In this document: positions 11,473 to 22,110 of the stretch, piece by piece
Layout: the number at the start of each line of letters is the position of its first letter
Position numbering within the stretch: the stretch's first letter is position 1
NCBI GenBank assembly: GCA_050084985.1
Contig: JBITNC010000001.1
Location: 157,542,001-157,606,000, forward strand
Reading direction: 5' to 3'
Length of the DNA stretch: 64,000 nt
Source of the DNA: Nageia nagi
Taxonomy: Eukaryota > Pinophyta
Notes under the pieces: generated by a model
What the model was told of the DNA's origin: nothing
What the model saw: the letters and a program-made list of their open reading frames with translations, nothing else
The model's database searches: none
Translations under genes and position numbers: made by a program

Positions 11473-12883
11473 CCAATGGTTTGAAAAGGAAAATAGCACC
11501 TTGTCTTTGGGAGATTTCACCTATAACCTTCTTATTAGATTTGGTCCCAATTATTTTGAAGATCTCATTGGTGCTCTCACTAAATTGCACTAAATGAATA
11601 TGGTGAAAGAATACCAAATTGAATTTGAAAAGCTTGCTAAATGTACTGAAGGATTAGATGAGGGATTCTTTGTACTTCTTTCATTAGTGGGATAAAGGAA
11701 AAAATTCAAGTGGAAATCAAAATGTTCAATCCCAGCAACATGACAACAATAATAGGTATTTCAAAATAGGTGGAGGGTAAGTTTAGTGCATAACACAAAC
11801 ACACCAATCAACCTACTTGGAAATCACAAACTTTTCAAAGTAGTCACAAGCCACTACACTCCCTTTCAATTAAGTAATTGAGTTCTACTGAGATGGATAA
11901 GCATAACAAAAAAGGGCTTTATTATAATTATGATGACAAATTTGCATCAAACCATCATTGTGCCACTCAAAAATTATATATCCTAGATACAGATGTCCCT
12001 ATGGAACCACTAGAAGAGGCTTTTGAGGATGTCATGGTAGATATAGAAGAGGAATAAAACCAACCTGCTAAAGTTGTTCCTAAAATTTCTTACAATACCC
12101 TCTATGGGTTTACATCTCTACAAACCATGAAAGTTTGAGGATATTTTAAGGGGAAATTGTTCATAATATTGCTTGACTTAGAAAGTACTCATAATTTTAT
12201 GGATCCTAACATGGAAAAAAATAACCATTCTTATATCTGTCCATAGAATAATTTTGAGGTGATGATATGGAATGGAGAAAAATTTTCTTGTAAAGGATTA
12301 TGTAATGATATCAACCTCAGTATGGGTGACTACAAGATGCAAAGTGATATGTATGTCCTACCATTATGTGGGTGTGATGTGGTCCTTGGTATATAATGGT
12401 TGATGATATTAGACTCTATTCTTTGGTATTTTCATGAGCTATGGATGCAATTCAAAGTTGAAGAGAACAAATATTAGTTCTCATCACATGGAGAAACTAC
12501 TGAAGAAAGGAAGGGAGTGGTGGGACAATGATTCTCTATTCAACTAGCCTTGCAAGAATCATTAGAAGTATAAGAATTATAATAGGTACTTTTCTTTCAT
12601 ACTAGTATCTTTGAGGAATCCTATCAATTAATCCTTGGGAGTCAACCACCCAACATTCAACCTTACTACTACCTGTGCCTACAAAAGTATGAAATAGGAA
12701 AGGTTATGGAAGACATGTTAGAAGATGAAATCATTCACCCAAGTGTGATTCCTTACTCTTCTCCATTTATTTTGGTTCACAAAAAATATGGTTTATAGAG
12801 GATGTGCATTGACTTTCGAGCTCTAAACAAAATCACTATCAAGGATAAGTTTCCCATTCTAATCATTAATGAACTATTAGATG
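11473..12883 (+). pseudogene. E1 gag (middle and end), protease and start of reverse transcriptase
   Basis: This is the second E1 piece. Gag resumes with QWFEK and continues with LLIRFGPNYFEDLIGALTKL and EYQIEFEKLAKC. The zinc knuckle near 11,915-11,970 has lost its first two cysteines (tyrosine codons TAT). The protease site near 12,170 reads LLDLESTHNFMD, where the family has a D-S-G core, so it is inactive as written. Reverse transcriptase begins near 12,590 and shows PSVIPYSSPFILVHKK and CIDFRALNKITIKDKFPI. It stops at NELLD where Copia B begins. Several in-frame TAG and TAA stops are present. Confidence 0.87.
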
Positions 12884-13377
12884 TGTTAGAATTTGTAATG
12901 AAATATTGTGAATATCTAAACTCCTTGTAAGTTCAATTAATCACTTAAAGGATATGTAGATACCTTAAGGGATTAATTGAATTCTTTATTATGTGTGGAC
13001 TTTGACCTAACCATGGGGTTAGTTGGTAGGTTAAAGTTAGGTCACACATTTATTGTAACCCTAACCTAACCCTTGGGTTAAAGGGAGGTGCTCTCAAGCT
13101 ATAAATAGAGGGCCTCTCCTCTTGTAAACACATCTAAGTTTTGGAGTAAGATTACTCTACTAGGTTGTGTAGGAGAGAGCAAGAGAATAGTTGTAAGAGA
13201 TGCATAGATTGAGAATAGAGAACTAGTTGTGTATGTACTCCCAAGGAGGGAGGAACCACATTATATTGGTGTCATATTGTGTGAATGTGTTAGTAGCTTG
13301 TAGATGTTGCATGTTGAATGTGATTGAGCTTTCTATAGTCTTGGACCTTGGGAATTAGAGTAGTGCTAATTCTCTCA
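12884..13377 (+). repeat. Copia B 5' LTR (494 bp)
   Basis: It runs from TGTTAGAATTTG to AATTCTCTCA and repeats at 21,608-22,110. The 3' copy has an extra 9 bases beside AGGGAGG, and I see four base differences. The primer site follows two bases later. Confidence 0.97.
13003..13107 (+). promoter_or_regulatory. Copia B U3 promoter: inverted W-box-like dyad and TATA box
   Basis: TGACCTAAC at 13,003-13,011 faces its exact complement GTTAGGTCA at 13,036-13,044. Both arms carry the TGACC core of plant W-boxes. A CCCTAACC telo-box-like run follows, and then TATAAATA at 13,100-13,107. The same arrangement is in the 3' LTR (TATAAATA at 21,833-21,840). A stress-responsive promoter is inferred from these motifs only. 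Confidence 0.6.
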
Positions 13378-13379
13378 AT

Positions 13380-13391
13380 TGGTATCAGAGC
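13380..13391 (+). other. Copia B primer-binding site (initiator tRNA-Met)
   Basis: TGGTATCAGAGC is a perfect match to the usual plant retrotransposon primer site and lies two bases after the LTR end. Confidence 0.97.
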
Positions 13392-16300
13392 TTGGTGTGG
13401 AAGCTCTTCTTCTACATTTTGGAGGTTCTTCATCCTTCTCAAATTTGGAGATCTTAATCCTAATCTTCATTGTGAGGTAAAAGGTTTGCAAAGGTATAAC
13501 CTTCTATCCTTCTTTAACTAAGTTCATTGTGATACTAATTTTTTGTATGATTATGCTAGCTCAATGTCTTAGCAAAAATAACTTCAAATACCATAATATA
13601 TTTTTGCTACTCTCTTCTTACTAACAATATTTTATGTTAGTAATCTATTTTTAATGTACAAAGAAAATGCCTTTTTTGTGAGCAAAAATATATTATGATA
13701 GCATCTTATTGAAAAGTTTTTTTTTTTTACAATAGTCTTTTGTAAAAAAAAATATCAAAAAAAGAGGAAGGTGTAATTTTTTACATATGTTATTGTTGAA
13801 ATAAAGTGGAGGACTTTATTTACAAGTTTTGAAATATTTACATAGTATTTTTTTACATATAAGGAGGATTTTTTTTAATTGTCAATTTACAAAATAAACC
13901 ATAGGATCTGTAAATTGTTTGACAAAATGCCTTGTCAAGAGAAGACACCGTTTCATGGACTGCAATGTCTCGTAGGATATACACAATAATGAAAATGGGT
14001 CTATGACTTGTTTCACGTGATGCAAACCACACACCTTTCTCCCACCTGCCTCCACCTCCACACATGCGGCCTCTGGTGGCTCCTCCTGCCCGCCTCTACC
14101 TCCTCCCACCTGCCTCTACCTCCTCCCACACGCGAAGGGTCTATAAATAGTTACTGAGTGTAATTACATTTTTCTTTGGGATGAGGATCTTGGCGTGGAG
14201 AATTTCCATGCTGGCTGATACTTGGAAATCATGGAGGATGAAGGATTAGAAATTTCTTAGCTTGGATTGGACTCCAATAAATCTGAAGTGCATCATCGTA
14301 TCATTGTACGCAGTCAACGATCAAGGGCTCACAGAAGAATCTACAAGTTACGAGGTAGTGGATGTTGTTATGCAAATAGTAACTGGGCCTCCATGTACTA
14401 GACGGGTGGAAATGATGGCTCCTGTGTTCTCAAGAGCTACATGGCACTGTGCATGGTACATGATCTAGGCCAAACTTGGTAACTCTAGGCTCTGTTGGAT
14501 AGTCGTTGACGCTCCCCCCTCTGACCGTCCTTGTGATGGTTCCTTGAGATCCAATATTCCCACCTTGGTTTATGTTGCCAATCGACGATACTTTTGGAAA
14601 TGGGGCAACCATTTTTTATCAATTACAGTAACTGATCCTGTCAATATGGGTAATGGCATCCAATTTTTTTATTCCACCCCTTCCCTCCTCCCTCGCATGT
14701 GCACTATTGTGCGTCTTGCTTGGTTACCCCTACATGCCAGCCTTCTGCCCACGCCTCCTCTTCCTCCCTTGCCGGCTGCACCTCTCCCTCCTCCCTCATC
14801 ATCTCATCTACTCTTACAAATGGCCACCATAACCTCCATTGCTGACCTTGGACTCCCTCCATTAGCTATCTTCTAGTGCCTCCATGAAGGTCCTCCTCCT
14901 TCCCACGGTAAAGTGTGATGGCTGCCAAACATTTGCAATTCCTCCTTGTCATTTAATGCACTTAGATGCATTAAGTTTGTTGACCACTTGCAAAATGACT
15001 AAAAGCAACATGCTCTTCTTGGTAAAAGAAAAAAGGGGGGGGTCATTTCTTAAGAACAAACATGCATTTATTTTTTGTTTTACCAACTAGATAAGGGATT
15101 TAATTTTTTTTGTTGTTTTACCACCTAAGTCTTAAAAACCCAACCAAACCCCTTGAGCATTAATTTTTTCACTACTCCCAAAAAGCAACGTATGCTTTTC
15201 TTGGTAGAAGAAAAAGGGGGGTCATAATTTTACAACTACAAAGCATTTAATTGTTTTTTTTACTTAGGAGTATTTTTTTTAGTGCTTAAGGTAGACAAAG
15301 CATTAAAATTGCATGAAGTAGGGGTATGGGTCTCCTATTACAACTTGCACACATATACTTCTTAGGCATTTAATTTTTTTTACTTACTTGCTTACAAGTC
15401 AATTGCTCCCATTAAATGCACTTAGGAGTACTTAGAATATTTCTAATATTCTACTCAAAATTGCATGTTTAAATTACTAAGGTGTACATGCAATTTTTTA
15501 ATGCTAACCTCTTAGCATTTTTTTAAGCATAGTAATTTAGTCTAAGCATGCTATTTTTTAAGTAAATAAGGGAAATTTTTTTACTTAAAATGCATACTTA
15601 TAAGACAAGTCTTAGCATACAATTTTTTTTAGGGATAAAACTTTAAGTGAAAAGGGGGGAATTGGTATAATTTTTACTTAAATTTTATCTAGATCTTGCA
15701 TGCTAGACTTGTGATACATGTCTCTTTATCTTGTAAACTTTATCTAGATGTTGCATGCTAGACTTATGATGCATGTATCTTTATCTTGTTTGAAGAATAA
15801 AACATGCTTAGGACTTAAATTTTTAAGTTAAATAATGCATGATGCATGATTACTTAATTTTTTTTTTAATTCATGGAATAATGCATGTTATGAATTAAAT
15901 GCTAAGTAGGACTTAGTTCTCTTTTAATTCATTAAGTACTTGAATATATTGAGCAAAATATACAAAATGTAAAAGTCCTTTAGGGGTTAGTACAAAACCC
16001 ATTGGATTTTTTAAGGTTTTTTCAAGCTCGTGTGGATGATGCAATTTTACTTTACTTTATATTTTTGCACAATTTGCTTATACTTGCAAAAATGCAAATA
16101 TTGAAAGTAACCCCTAAAATGAACACATTCGCACGTATTCTTCCATAACATGACTTGTTTGGGGAGCCACAAGGTGAGGACAGGGCAGACTGGAGCCCTT
16201 TTAGTCTGAAGAACCGAGTGGTGGTAAGTCCATCTTAATTGCCCCTAAGACCTTTGTTGGATTGAACATAACTCTATTAGGTGGACAGGCATGTGTGTAG

Positions 16301-16675
16301 TGATACCACATGTCTGCATGTCCATTCAGGGATTATCCTGATAACCTAGGAGGAAAACTGAAAACCTTAATCAAGATAATTAAAATGGTCAGTCCAAGAT
16401 ACGTCGGATCCTTGGAAAATAGTTGGTACTTCTCCTTGTGAGAGTATATTACTGACCAAGGTGAACTGGTTGAGGACTGGTAGTACCTGGGCTCCACCTT
16501 GCGGGCATCCAGGTGAAGGCCTAATTCTACACAAGAAAATAACCCCAACTTTATTCCTCTACGGATCATGGTTATAAGTTTGCACATGTGGGACATGTTT
16601 ACTTATGTTTGATTTGTATAGATGGAAACTTATAAAATTTGCATTCTTATTGCATATTTATTTTTTGTACAGATA
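13392..16675 (+). other. Copia B 3.3-kb leader, with a GC-rich insert-like tract
   Basis: No retroelement domain is visible between primer site and gag. The last 700 bases resemble the Copia A leader. About 13,880-14,900 is different: it is richer in C and in CpG, has CCTCC-rich repeats at 14,040-14,130 and again near 14,690-14,800, and carries a TATAAATAG-like box near 14,141. It contains several short open frames (for example 14,544-14,876, proline/leucine-rich). I recognise none of them. The tract may be a captured host fragment; Copia A has nothing matching at this position. The remainder (14,900-16,000) is A/T-rich with homopolymer runs. Confidence 0.55.
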
Positions 16676-17600
16676 ATGGTTGAAACCTTCATACCCAAGC
16701 ACATACTCGATGGTTCCAACTACGACATATGGGAACCTCGTATGAGAGCTGAGTTATAGGCAAGGAAGCTATGGCAGACAGTAAATAAATATCTAGTTGC
16801 TCCTACAGATGAGAAGGCCCTTGAAATTTACAACTTAAAGAATGAGTTAGCAACCTTAATGATCTATCGTGCAGTTTCAGATGACATCCTTCTCATGATT
16901 TCTTCCTCGACATCAGCAAAAGAAGCTTGGGATAGACTAAAAAAAATTTACCTTGGATCCAAATTTTCAAGAAGGTTCACCATTCTACAAAATTTGTTGC
17001 AATATCATCAAGGAGAAGATGAAAGTGCCTCAATCTACTTGAATAAAATCATTGACCTCATGACACAACTGGTTGGCTATGGGTGCAATTGGATCAATGA
17101 TGAGTTCATGGTCTTCATTATTCTTCAAAGCCTCTCTACAAAGTTCAGTAACTTTGTCACAGTTATGGAGACTAGGCTCGATGATGAAGAAGATGTTATC
17201 TCCCTTGACAACCTTTCTAGACTCCTTCTGAAGCATGAGGAAACTTTGAACAAGAAAATGTTGAACATTTCTCCAAAGGATAATAGCATTACTCTAGGAG
17301 CAACCAAAACTCCTTTCAAGAAGATGTTCAAACATTATAAATTCAAAGACAACAAATCCTCATCTACCATCAGGAAGCACAACAACTTCAAGCAAAGGAA
17401 TGACAAAGCTGGATCAAGCAAACCAACACCGCAGGAAAAGTTTGATGGGAATTATAACTTTTGTGGCATCTTTGGACACAAAGAGTATGATTGTCGCAAA
17501 AAGAAATTTGCTCAAAAAGGAAAGGGAAATGCAAATGTGAGAAATTTCAATAATAAAAAGAAGAACAAGCATGCTGCTTCTATTGCCTACTACTCAATGA
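16676..17600 (+). pseudogene. Copia B gag
   Basis: Gag starts at ATG 16,676 (MVETFIPKHILDGSNYDIW), the start of the UBN2/DUF4219-type Copia Gag. An in-frame TAG interrupts it at 16,757-16,759; the frame is then open to 17,737. Conserved parts include AKEAWDRLKKIYLGSKF, FMVFIILQSLSTKFSNF and SLDNLSRLLLKHEETLNKK. The zinc knuckle near 17,460 reads CGIFGHKEYDC and lacks the first cysteine of C-x2-C-x4-H-x4-C. Gag normally packages the RNA into virus-like particles; this copy cannot make a full-length one. Confidence 0.93.
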
Positions 17601-17940
17601 CTCAAACTATTTCAAATGATTGGATTATTGATTCAGGATGCACTAATCACATGTGTTATGAAAAGGATAAGTTTGAAAATTTTCATAAGTACAACAAGGA
17701 TACAGTTGTGATAGGTGATAATACAGTCCTTGATGTTTAAGGAATAGGGAATGTGAAGATTCATGGAAAGGCGCTTGATAATGTCTTTTATGTGCCTAAG
17801 CTAAGGATGAATCTTATCTCTGTAATTCAAATTACAAGGACAGGATGCTCATTTGAGTTTACCTCACACTCATGGTGTGTTAAGAAAGGACTTGCCACTT
17901 TGATAAAAGGATCAGTAAAGAATGACCTTTATATTGTGGA
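17601..17940 (+). pseudogene. Copia B aspartic protease
   Basis: In frame with gag, the motif WIIDSGCTNHMC near 17,620-17,655 contains an intact D-S-G catalytic core. The flap-side segment VIGDNTVLDV follows, then a TAA at 17,738-17,740, then ALDNVFYVPKLRMNLISV, the usual end of the Copia protease domain. The protease cuts the Gag-Pol polyprotein. The stop makes this copy inactive. Confidence 0.9.
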
Positions 17941-18940
17941 TCAAGTACCTTCAAAGATTTGTCTTGCTACAAGTGTGTGTTCAAAAGGTAATCTTTGGCA
18001 TCAACGATTAGGGCACCTTAACCACAAGAGTATTCAAGATATGAAAAATCAAGAACTTGTGGAAGGTTTACCTAATATTTCACCCACAATTGGTCTTTGT
18101 GAAAGGTGCATTCTAGGAAAGATGAATAGCCAAAAGTTTGAAAAGGATAAGCCAACTCAGGCTACTCATCCTCTTTAGCTTGTGCATTCAGATTTGATGG
18201 GTCCATTTTAGACTAAGTTTCTAGGGGGAGCTTCTTATGTTCTGACCTTCATTGATGACTTCAGTAGGATGACATTTGGTTATCTACTTGAGCACAAGGA
18301 TCAAAATTTTGACCGATTTAAAGACTTCAAGGCACTTGTTGAAAATCAAACTGATTTCAAGATCAAAATGCTGAGATCTAATAATGGGGGTGAGTATAAT
18401 AGCAATGATTTTAATGATTATTGTGTTAAACATGGGATCAAGCGGCAATTCACAATCCCATACACCCTTAGCAAAATGGAGTTGCTGAAAGAAAGAATCG
18501 CACCATTATGGAAATGGCAAGATGCATGTTGGGTAACCTTCCTAGTTTCTTATGGGGAGAAGCTATTCACACTATTATTCACACCCTAAATAGGTGTCCT
18601 ACTAAAGCAGTTGAAGGAAAAACTCTGTATGAAGCATGGATAGGAAAGAAACCTAACATCTCACACTTCAGGGTCTTTGGATGTGATGCATTTGCCTTCA
18701 TTACCTTAGAGAAAAGAAAGAAGCTAGACAAAAGATCAGAAAAATGCATCTTTGTGGGGTATGATAATCAGCATAGAGGTTACAGGCTCTACTCCTCATC
18801 CCATAAAATAGTCTTTGTTTCTAGGGATGTCAAGTTCAATGAACTTCCTGAGGATACGACTTCTCATGCTGAGGTGTCTGATTCAGAAGATTCTATGCCT
18901 GCACCTAACTGGTTGGATGATCATGTAGGGAAGTCACCAT
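17941..18940 (+). pseudogene. Copia B integrase
   Basis: The zinc-binding part is LWHQRLGHLNHKS ... CERCILGKM (H-H-C-C intact, about 17,995-18,120). In-frame TAG stops follow at 18,176-18,178 and 18,209-18,211, both where the family has CAG. The first catalytic aspartate is in FIDDFSRM. The second is replaced: SNNGGEY stands where the family has S-D-N-G-G-E-Y, a GAT-to-AAT change. Near 18,470 one base is lost and the frame moves; the frame from 18,508 continues with MARCMLGNLP, FRVFGCDAFAFI and KCIFVGYDNQHRGYRLY. Both the stops and the active-site change rule out function. Confidence 0.93.
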
Positions 18941-19785
18941 AAGAGTAAAATTCTCCAGCGTAGAGAATTACAAGAAGTATGACCTTGAATAAATCCTTAT
19001 TTGCCAAAATTGATAATATGAATGAGCCATCAACATTCAAAGAAGCTTCCAAGCAAGAGTGTTGGATGGAAGCTATGAAAGTTGAGTATGAGGCACTCAT
19101 GAAAAATGAAACTTGGGATTTGGTTCCTTATCCCAATGAGAAAAATGTGATTGGAAATAAATGGATATACAAGGTCAAGTACAACTCTGATGGAGAAGTT
19201 GAAAAATACAAAGCAAGGTTAGTGGCTAAAGGATTCACTCAGAAATATGGTATTGATTATGAGGAAACCTTTGCTCCTATGGCCAAGATGCCTACTATCA
19301 GGATAATTCTTGCTCTTTCTGCAGCTCAAGGTTGGAAATTTTTCCAACTTGATGTCAAGAGTGCATTTCTCAATGGTGACTTGGATGTAGAAATCTACAT
19401 CAATCAACCAGAAGGATTTATTCCAGAAGGAAAAGAGTCTCTTGTGTGCAAGCTAAAGAAGTCTTTGTATGGACTTAAACAAGCACCTAGAGCATGGTAC
19501 AAGAAAATTTTAGGATTCTTTAAAGATATTGGTTTTTCCAAGTGCTTCTCTAACTCAGATCTCTATGTACTCAATCAAGGAAAAGACATGGTATTAATTC
19601 TCCTTTATATGGATGATCTTCTCATAACAGGCAACAATATTGAAATCATCCAAGAGTGCATATCCAAACTGTAGGCAACATTTGAAATGACTGATCTAGG
19701 TCTATTGCATTACTATCTTGGAATGTAAGTATACCAACACAAAGATTGTACTTATCTTAGTCAATCTAAGTATATATCAAATATC
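18941..19785 (+). pseudogene. Copia B reverse transcriptase
   Basis: The domain starts after TAA/TAA/TAG stops at 18,940-18,975. It runs through FKEASKQECWMEAM, KWIYKVKYNSDGEVEKYKAR, FQLDVKSAFLNGDL and SLYGLKQAPRAWY to the catalytic YMDD at 19,606-19,617, which is intact. Stops at 19,672 (TAG) and about 19,726 (TAA) break the thumb region. This is the best-preserved domain of the window and places the element in Ty1/Copia with certainty. Confidence 0.95.
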
Positions 19786-20571
19786 TTGCAAAAGTTTGGA
19801 ATGGAGGAGTTTAGATATGTTGCAATACCTATTTCTCTTGGAATTGTTGTATCATTGAGCTCAGATTCTCAGTTGGCTGATGCTACAGCTTATAGGCAAT
19901 TGATCTGTAGTCTTCTGTATCTAACTATCTCTCATCCTGATATTACCTTTGCAGTGAATCTGATGGCACGATTCATGCAAAAACCATATGTTGAACACCT
20001 CAATGCTGTGAAGCAAATCTTGAGGTATGTGGTAGGGACAAAGGATCTTGCTCTTAAGTATTCCAAAGTGCCCTCAATTATTCTCTCAGGGTTCTTAGAT
20101 TCTGATTATGGGGGAGATAGAGATGACATAAAATCAACCTCTGCATATGTGTTCAGCATTGGTTCAGGTGCTATCTCTTGGGCTTCCAAGAAGCAACCAA
20201 CTGTGACTCTTTCTACCATCGAAGCTGAATATCGAGCCATGTCTATTGCCACCCAAGAAGCTATTTGGATAAGGCATCTTTTGAACGAAATTGGGTATAA
20301 GCAAAATGGCCCATCTCTTATTTCTTCAGACAATCAATCGGCTATCTCTTTGGCTAAGAATCCTGTGTTCCATCAGAGAACCAAACATGTAGAAATCTAA
20401 GCCCATTTTATCAGGGAGAAGGTTCTAGATGACATCATACACTTGGAGTATTTTCCATCTACTAAAAACTCTGCTGATCTATTCACCAAGCCCCTTCCTG
20501 AAGCTCAGTTCAGCAAGCTTAGGGATTCTCTCGGGTTGGTGAAGTTGCCCTCAAAGGGGAGTAAAGTTTGA
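19786..20571 (+). pseudogene. Copia B RNase H and pol C-terminus
   Basis: The frame is open from 19,786 to a TAA at 20,398 and continues to a TGA at about 20,571. It includes TAYRQLICSLLYLTISHPDI (connection region), GFLDSDYGGDRDD, SGAISWASKKQPTVTLSTIE, SDNQSAISLAKNP and DLFTKPLPEAQF. These are the acidic residues and C-terminal signature of Copia RNase H, which removes the RNA template. Apart from the one stop near its end the domain is intact. Confidence 0.94.
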
Positions 20572-20650
20572 ACCTTTGTTAATGATGATAACTTCACCTC
20601 TAAGAGGCTCTTTTGTTGTTGTATAGCATGTGTTGATTATGATATATCTT

Positions 20651-21145
20651 CGTGGTAAGTTTGCTCTATGTGACAAACTTGTTGTACATTTTTATACCTC
20701 CATGGTAAGTTTGCTTTGCGTGACAAACTTGTTGTACATTTTTATACCTCCATGGTAAGTTTGCTCTGCGTGACAATCTTATTGTACATTTTATACCTCT
20801 ATGGTGAGTTTGCTCTACGTGAGAAACTCATACAATTTTTGAGCATATAATTAATATACCTCCATGGTAAGTTCGCTCTGTGTGACGAACTTGTTGTACA
20901 TTCTATATCTCCATGGTGAGTTTGCTCTACATGAGAAACTCATTGTACAATTTTTTATGCTCTATACCTCCATGGTGAGTTTGCTCTGCATGAGAAACTC
21001 ATTGTACAATATTTGAGCATATAATTAATATACCTCCGTGGTAAGTTCGCTCTGCGTGACAAACTTGTTTTACATTCTATACCTCCGTGGTGAGTTTGCT
21101 CTATGTGAGAAACTCATTGTACAATTTTTATGCTCTATTAATAAT
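20651..21145 (+). repeat. Tandem hairpin array between pol and 3' LTR (nine units)
   Basis: Nine head-to-tail units of about 50-66 bases share CCTCCATGGT and GCTCTGCGTGA. Two types alternate irregularly: one with arms AAGTTTG and CAAACTT, one with arms GAGTTT and AAACTC. A third form has AAGTTCG and CGAACTT. In each case the arms face each other across a loop of about 10-12 bases. The arm sequence varies between units while pairing is mostly kept. Exceptions are CAATCTT in unit 3 and CAAACTT opposite AAGTTCG in unit 8, each with one mismatch. Copia A retains one unit with AAGTTC/GAACTT. The array lies in the 3' untranslated part of the genomic RNA. Confidence 0.88.
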
Positions 21146-21596
21146 CAACACATGTCTATATACAACAGGTGACTATGAGTGATGGCTTGGCATCTCCGTG
21201 ATGACTTATAGTGCACCATTAATCAGTTATTTATAAGATAACATTATTTGATTCTCTTATTTGAATATATGATGCATCTAACTGATTTTGTTCATGAGTT
21301 GCTTGTAGCATGCAGGATCTTTTTCAGAAATGTAGGTTACTCACCTTGTGAAAGCAAGCTCATGGAGACTCACATGTCAGCTTAAAGTTGATCGACTACT
21401 ATGTACAGTGAAACCAGTTATGGTTAATGATTGTATTGTAAACCATTTTGTCAAATGGTAATGTAGTGAGTCTCATACTAGTTCTCAAAAAGATTCTCAA
21501 ATATGTAAATGTTCTCATCTCCACTTGTATCTCTCAGGAGGAGAACTCTCTCTTACTCTCTCTCTTCTTTCTTCTACGCTCTATCCCAATATTGCA

Positions 21597-21607
21597 TTAA
21601 GGGGGAG
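21597..21607 (+). other. Copia B polypurine tract
   Basis: TTAAGGGGGAG directly precedes the 3' LTR. Copia A has the same AAGGGGG at the matching place, so this is the plus-strand primer site. About 170 bases of CT-rich sequence (CTCTCTCTTACTCTC) lie upstream. Confidence 0.9.
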
Positions 21608-22110
21608 TGTTAGAATTTGTAATGAAATATTATGAATATCTAAACTCCTTGTAAGTTCAATTAATCACTTAAAGGATATGTAGATACCTTAAGGGATTAA
21701 TTGAATTCTTTATTATGTGTGGACTTTGACCTAACCATGGGGTTAGTTGGTAGGTTAAAGTTAGGTCACACATTTATTGTAACCCTAACCTTACCCTTGG
21801 GTTAAAGGGAGGTTAGGGAGGTGCTCTCAAGCTATAAATAGAGGGCCTCTCCTCTTGTAAACACATCTAAGTTTTGGAGTAAGATTACTCTACTAGGTTG
21901 TGTAGGAGAGAGCAAGAGAATAGTTGTAAGAGAGGCATAGATTGAGAATAGAGAACTAGTTGTGGATGTACTCCCAAGGAGGGAGGAACCACATTATATT
22001 GGTGTCATATTGTGTGAATGTGTTAGTAGCTTGTAGATGTTGCATGTTGAATGTGATTGAGCTTTCTATAGTCTTGGACCTTGGGAATTAGAGTAGTGCT
22101 AATTCTCTCA
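21608..22110 (+). repeat. Copia B 3' LTR (503 bp)
   Basis: It is near-identical to 12,884-13,377, with TG...CA ends. The only length difference I see is an extra 9 bases near 21,812, which duplicates TTAGGGAGG-like sequence just upstream of the TATA box. Confidence 0.97.

Larger units (their letters stand above)
12884..22110 (+). mobile_element. Copia B: full-length Ty1/Copia element inserted in E1 reverse transcriptase
   Basis: This is a 9.2-kb element with LTRs of 494 and 503 bases, primer site, 3.3-kb leader, single gag-pol frame, tandem hairpin region and polypurine tract. I count four substitutions and one 9-bp insertion between the LTRs, so it is the youngest datable insertion here. 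Flanking 5-mers are AGATG (12,879-12,883) and AGAAG (22,111-22,115), four of five matching. However, about 390 bases of the host reverse transcriptase are missing between the flanks, so this is not a simple clean insertion. The reading frame has about ten stops and one frameshift. Confidence 0.95.

Noticed and set aside
13050-13080. Telomere-like CCTAACC/CCCTAA words in the Copia B LTR
   Set aside because: Only two to three degenerate copies, present in both LTRs and so part of the element, not an interstitial telomere. Mentioned only as a telo-box-like motif.
14544-14876. Plus-strand proline/leucine-rich frame in the Copia B leader
   Set aside because: Composition-driven by CCTCC repeats; no recognisable domain. 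Kept only as part of the possible captured tract.
17030-17331. Minus-strand frames opposite Copia B gag, matched by a frame at 7,965-8,162
   Set aside because: The similarity between the two antisense frames follows from conserved gag codons on the sense strand; no independent evidence of an antisense gene.
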